Shown piece after piece: positions 62,126-64,000 of a DNA stretch of 64,000 bases. The number at the start of each line of letters is the position of its first letter. Position 1 is the stretch's first letter. Source of the DNA: Limnospira platensis (GTDB lineage: Bacteria > Cyanobacteriota > Cyanobacteriia > Cyanobacteriales > Microcoleaceae). The notes under the pieces were generated by a model. The model was not told where the DNA came from. It ran no database searches and saw nothing but the letters and a program-made list of their open reading frames with translations. The translations under genes and the position numbers were made by a program. The DNA is taken from the NCBI RefSeq assembly GCF_046480435.1, contig NZ_PKGC01000006.1. One strand, given 5' to 3'.

Positions 62126-62593
62126 CTAATGCAAAACCTCCCAGAATATGATAGCAGAAATCAATAACAAAGTCAAGCCCGCCGCCCGTTCTAAGGTTTG
62201 GGGTTGAATATGACGCGCCAACCATTGACCTAGCAAAACCCCCAATAAACTGGTAGTAATCAAAGCGCTTCCCGCTCCCAAAAACACCACCCAAGGATTA
62301 TGAGATTCCGCCGTAATTAATAAAGTAGTAATCTGGGTTTTATCCCCCATTTCCGCCAGAAATATGGTGAAAAATGTCGAAGTAAAAATCGCCCAAATTT
62401 TGATAGTTCCCGCAGCACCAGAAACCATATCTGGTTGTGTGGAAGAGTCAACCTGGAGGCGATCGGGGTCAATGATGGTAGTTTCATTTAACGGTTGTTC
62501 CTGACAGTTAGGACTCACAGGAAGGCTATTAGACTGATTTGGGGAAGAATCCACAGGATCGGAAATTAGTGTCACTGACATTTTATGAAACAA
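62126..62593 (-). CDS. Half-size UPF0016 membrane protein with long N-terminal extension
   Basis: 155 aa. About 60 polar N-terminal residues, then three helices with FLAEMGDKTQITTLLI, the partner signature to that of the next gene, 34 nt downstream. The extension (Ser/Asn/Pro/Asp-rich, with QEQPLNETTIIDPDRLQ) is not part of the domain and may be regulatory. Confidence 0.86.
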   Translation of the reverse strand: MFHKMSVTLISDPVDSSPNQSNSLPVSPNCQEQPLNETTIIDPDRLQVDSSTQPDMVSGAAGTIKIWAIFTSTFFTIFLAEMGDKTQITTLLITAESHNPWVVFLGAGSALITTSLLGVLLGQWLARHIQPQTLERAAGLTLLLISAIIFWEVLH

Positions 62594-62635
62594 TTATGAA
62601 ATCCAATTTAACCTAATCTGCTCGAAGATGCAAGG

Positions 62636-63004
62636 CTACTCACCCCAACCCACAGCCTGGTTAAACCGCTCCATTTCTGGGGAGTCCTCCCCATAAACCC
62701 CGATAATCTGTTGCTGACAGCAATCAATCGCAAAATCATTTAACTGGTCTGGTTCAATACCATAGAGGTCTTCAAAGACATCAGCTTGGACTCGACAAAA
62801 CCGAGGGCGATCGCTGTAGATACTACATTCGCGGGTATCATGATTAAAATGAATGCACCAACCATCAGAACCCACCAAGCTGAGATACAATTGTAGTTCC
62901 TCAGCCCCCAGATATTCGTCTAATTCCGGGCGTTCTGTCGGGTCAAGATGACAGCAAGCGCCACACTCTTTAACACAAAGCCAGGTTGCCACTTTTTCTC
63001 CCAA
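62636..63004 (-). CDS. YkgJ-family cysteine-cluster protein
   Basis: 122 aa. CVKECGACCHLDPTERPELDEYL and CIHFNHDTRECSIYSDRPRFCRVQ form the CxxxCxxCC...C...C pattern thought to bind zinc or an Fe-S cluster. Function unknown in general. Encoded 42 nt upstream of the UPF0016 pair, same strand. Confidence 0.88.
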   Translation of the reverse strand: MGEKVATWLCVKECGACCHLDPTERPELDEYLGAEELQLYLSLVGSDGWCIHFNHDTRECSIYSDRPRFCRVQADVFEDLYGIEPDQLNDFAIDCCQQQIIGVYGEDSPEMERFNQAVGWGE

Positions 63005-63034
63005 ATAATCAATTGGATCTATATTTTACCTTGA

Positions 63035-64000
63035 TTATCTCTTGCGTTTAGGCTTTCTGGGACGTTTCAAGGCGCGGGGTGTTTTGTCGTCCTCGTCTTC
63101 GTCGTCGTCTTCGTCGTCCTCGTCTTCCGCAACACCAGAATCAGAATCAGATTCAGATTGAGTCCCCTTTTCCTCCTCTGTCTCTGTTGACGACTTCTCA
63201 GATTCTAAACTCTCTGAGGTTTCAGGACTGTCTGAGGCTTCAGGTTCTGGAGTCCCTATGATTGTCTCTGAGGGAGACTTTTCAGCAGAATCTGTTCTGA
63301 CCTCCTCAGAGTCCGCTACTGGAGAAACGACAGTTTCAGCCTCGGTTTCTGGTGTATCTGTCGCCGTAGGTTCCGCCTCAGCTTTGATATTACCATCTTG
63401 ATGCTCCCCATCTGTAGGTTCTACGCTGGGGACAGTCTCAACATTAGTAGCATCAGCCTTGACATTACTATCTTGATGCTCCTCATCTGTAGGTTCCTCA
63501 TCTGTAGGTTCCACCGTTGACACTGGGTCAGCAGTAGCACCACTATGATCAGATTCTATATCTGGGGTTGAAACTTGACCAGCTTCTGGTGTATCGGGGG
63601 AGTTAGTTTTTTCCGCCTCAGAGGGAGAAGCATTATCAGTGTCGGTTTCCCAACTATCATCATTATCATCCCAATCAGAAGCATCCCCTTGTGTTTCTGG
63701 AGCTTTCGGGTTGTCCTTAGAAGTATCCGGCGCTTCAGTTTTGGCGGGTTCTTTCTTTTTGCGATCGCCAAATATGCCTTTTAAACCAGCCAACAAGCCA
63801 CCTAATCCTTTGGATTTCTTAGGTTCACTAGGTTGATCTTCCGGCACTTTAGCAGATTCTACCGGCTCAGGTTTGGTTACCTCTGGAGTTTCTGTCACCT
63901 CCTCTGTTGGGGTTTCCTCCGCCTTCGATACTTCCTCCGATACTGTCTCGGATACTGTCTCGGATACTTCCTCAGCCGTGGGGGTTTCCGCTTCCGCTGT
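63035..64000 (-). CDS. Very acidic low-complexity protein (N-terminus beyond window)
   Basis: At least 321 codons; the frame stays open through position 64000, so the GTG at 63898 is not the true start. Nearly all Glu/Asp/Ser/Thr/Pro, with the exception of KSKGLGGLLAGLKGIFGDRKKK, an amphipathic basic segment, and a basic end (KRPRKPKRKR) after an Asp/Glu run. Repeated motifs: SETV-SETV and VEPTDEE. Disordered; function unknown. Confidence 0.6.
   Translation of the reverse strand, partial: TAEAETPTAEEVSETVSETVSEEVSKAEETPTEEVTETPEVTKPEPVESAKVPEDQPSEPKKSKGLGGLLAGLKGIFGDRKKKEPAKTEAPDTSKDNPKAPETQGDASDWDDNDDSWETDTDNASPSEAEKTNSPDTPEAGQVSTPDIESDHSGATADPVSTVEPTDEEPTDEEHQDSNVKADATNVETVPSVEPTDGEHQDGNIKAEAEPTATDTPETEAETVVSPVADSEEVRTDSAEKSPSETIIGTPEPEASDSPETSESLESEKSSTETEEEKGTQSESDSDSGVAEDEDDEDDDEDEDDKTPRALKRPRKPKRKR

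Noticed and set aside
1..64000. tRNA and rRNA genes
   Set aside because: I looked for T-loop and anticodon-arm patterns and rRNA motifs by eye and found none; a covariance search would be more sensitive.

Overview
The window is chromosomal DNA of a filamentous cyanobacterium, most probably Arthrospira/Limnospira (Spirulina) or a close Oscillatoriales relative. The grounds are: an rbcL-rbcX-rbcS operon encoding form IB Rubisco, an FtsH2-type thylakoid protease, Ycf23 (DUF561), a cyanoexosortase B locus, very frequent GCGATCGC (HIP1) octamers, and CHAT/TPR proteins, XisH/XisI and PIN toxins of the kind common in Oscillatoriales. The genus is an inference; no 16S or tRNA gene is present to test it. 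Six runs of N (21868-21986, 30882-30977, 55807-55816, 57687-57765, 60184-60267, 61539-61625) are assembly gaps. At least three break a reading frame because the gap length is only an estimate.

Layout. 1-5.5 kb: a tandem-domain QueD-like protein, a membrane/coiled-coil/TPR protein, ilvC and small conserved proteins. 5.7-11 kb: a minus-strand group (LysR regulator, SLC12-type transporter, alpha/beta hydrolase) divergent from the Rubisco operon at 11.3-13.7 kb. 13.7-19.4 kb: a GT39/83-type glycosyltransferase, an SH3b protein with a decayed partial copy beside it, pepP and ftsH. 20.0-21.9 kb: an actin-like (ParM-type) ATPase followed by a possible ParR-like partner cut by a gap, preceded by a highly structured, IS200/IS605-end-like non-coding stretch. 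22.0-29.5 kb: a minus-strand exopolysaccharide/protein-sorting cluster (DegT aminotransferase, cyanoexosortase B, its associated protein, Wza-type exporter, Wzc-type kinase, phosphopantetheinyl transferase). 29.7-37.0 kb: an RDD-HEAT-pentapeptide protein, tandem paralogous membrane proteins and a Ser/Thr kinase with TPR tail. 37.3-48.3 kb: mostly housekeeping (creatininase family, ycf23, serA, prmA, a split YeeE/YedE transporter, an NDH-2 dehydrogenase fused to DoxX).

48.5-61.8 kb is an accessory island. Its most striking property is a regular alternation: seven plus-oriented copies of the 5' region of a CHAT/TPR gene (a leader with paired GAAACCSGGTTTC palindromes and/or the first codons MDEQRVQAYLSLIQ...) separate six two-gene modules. 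Four are PIN/antitoxin pairs, one is XisH/XisI and one is HicA/HicB with an amber codon in hicA. The last copy leads into the only full-length CHAT/TPR protease gene, which carries about 16 repeats of roughly 46 residues. Two small genes, an orphan MNT nucleotidyltransferase, a four-unit hairpin repeat array, an antitoxin-like gene and a large protein with a membrane-anchored C-terminus follow. The array looks like a modular cassette structure in which defence or addiction modules are exchanged between copies of one repeat.

61.8-64 kb returns to core genes: a pair of half-size UPF0016 (putative Mn2+/Ca2+ exporter) proteins, a YkgJ-type cysteine-cluster protein and the 3' part of a very acidic low-complexity protein that runs off the window.
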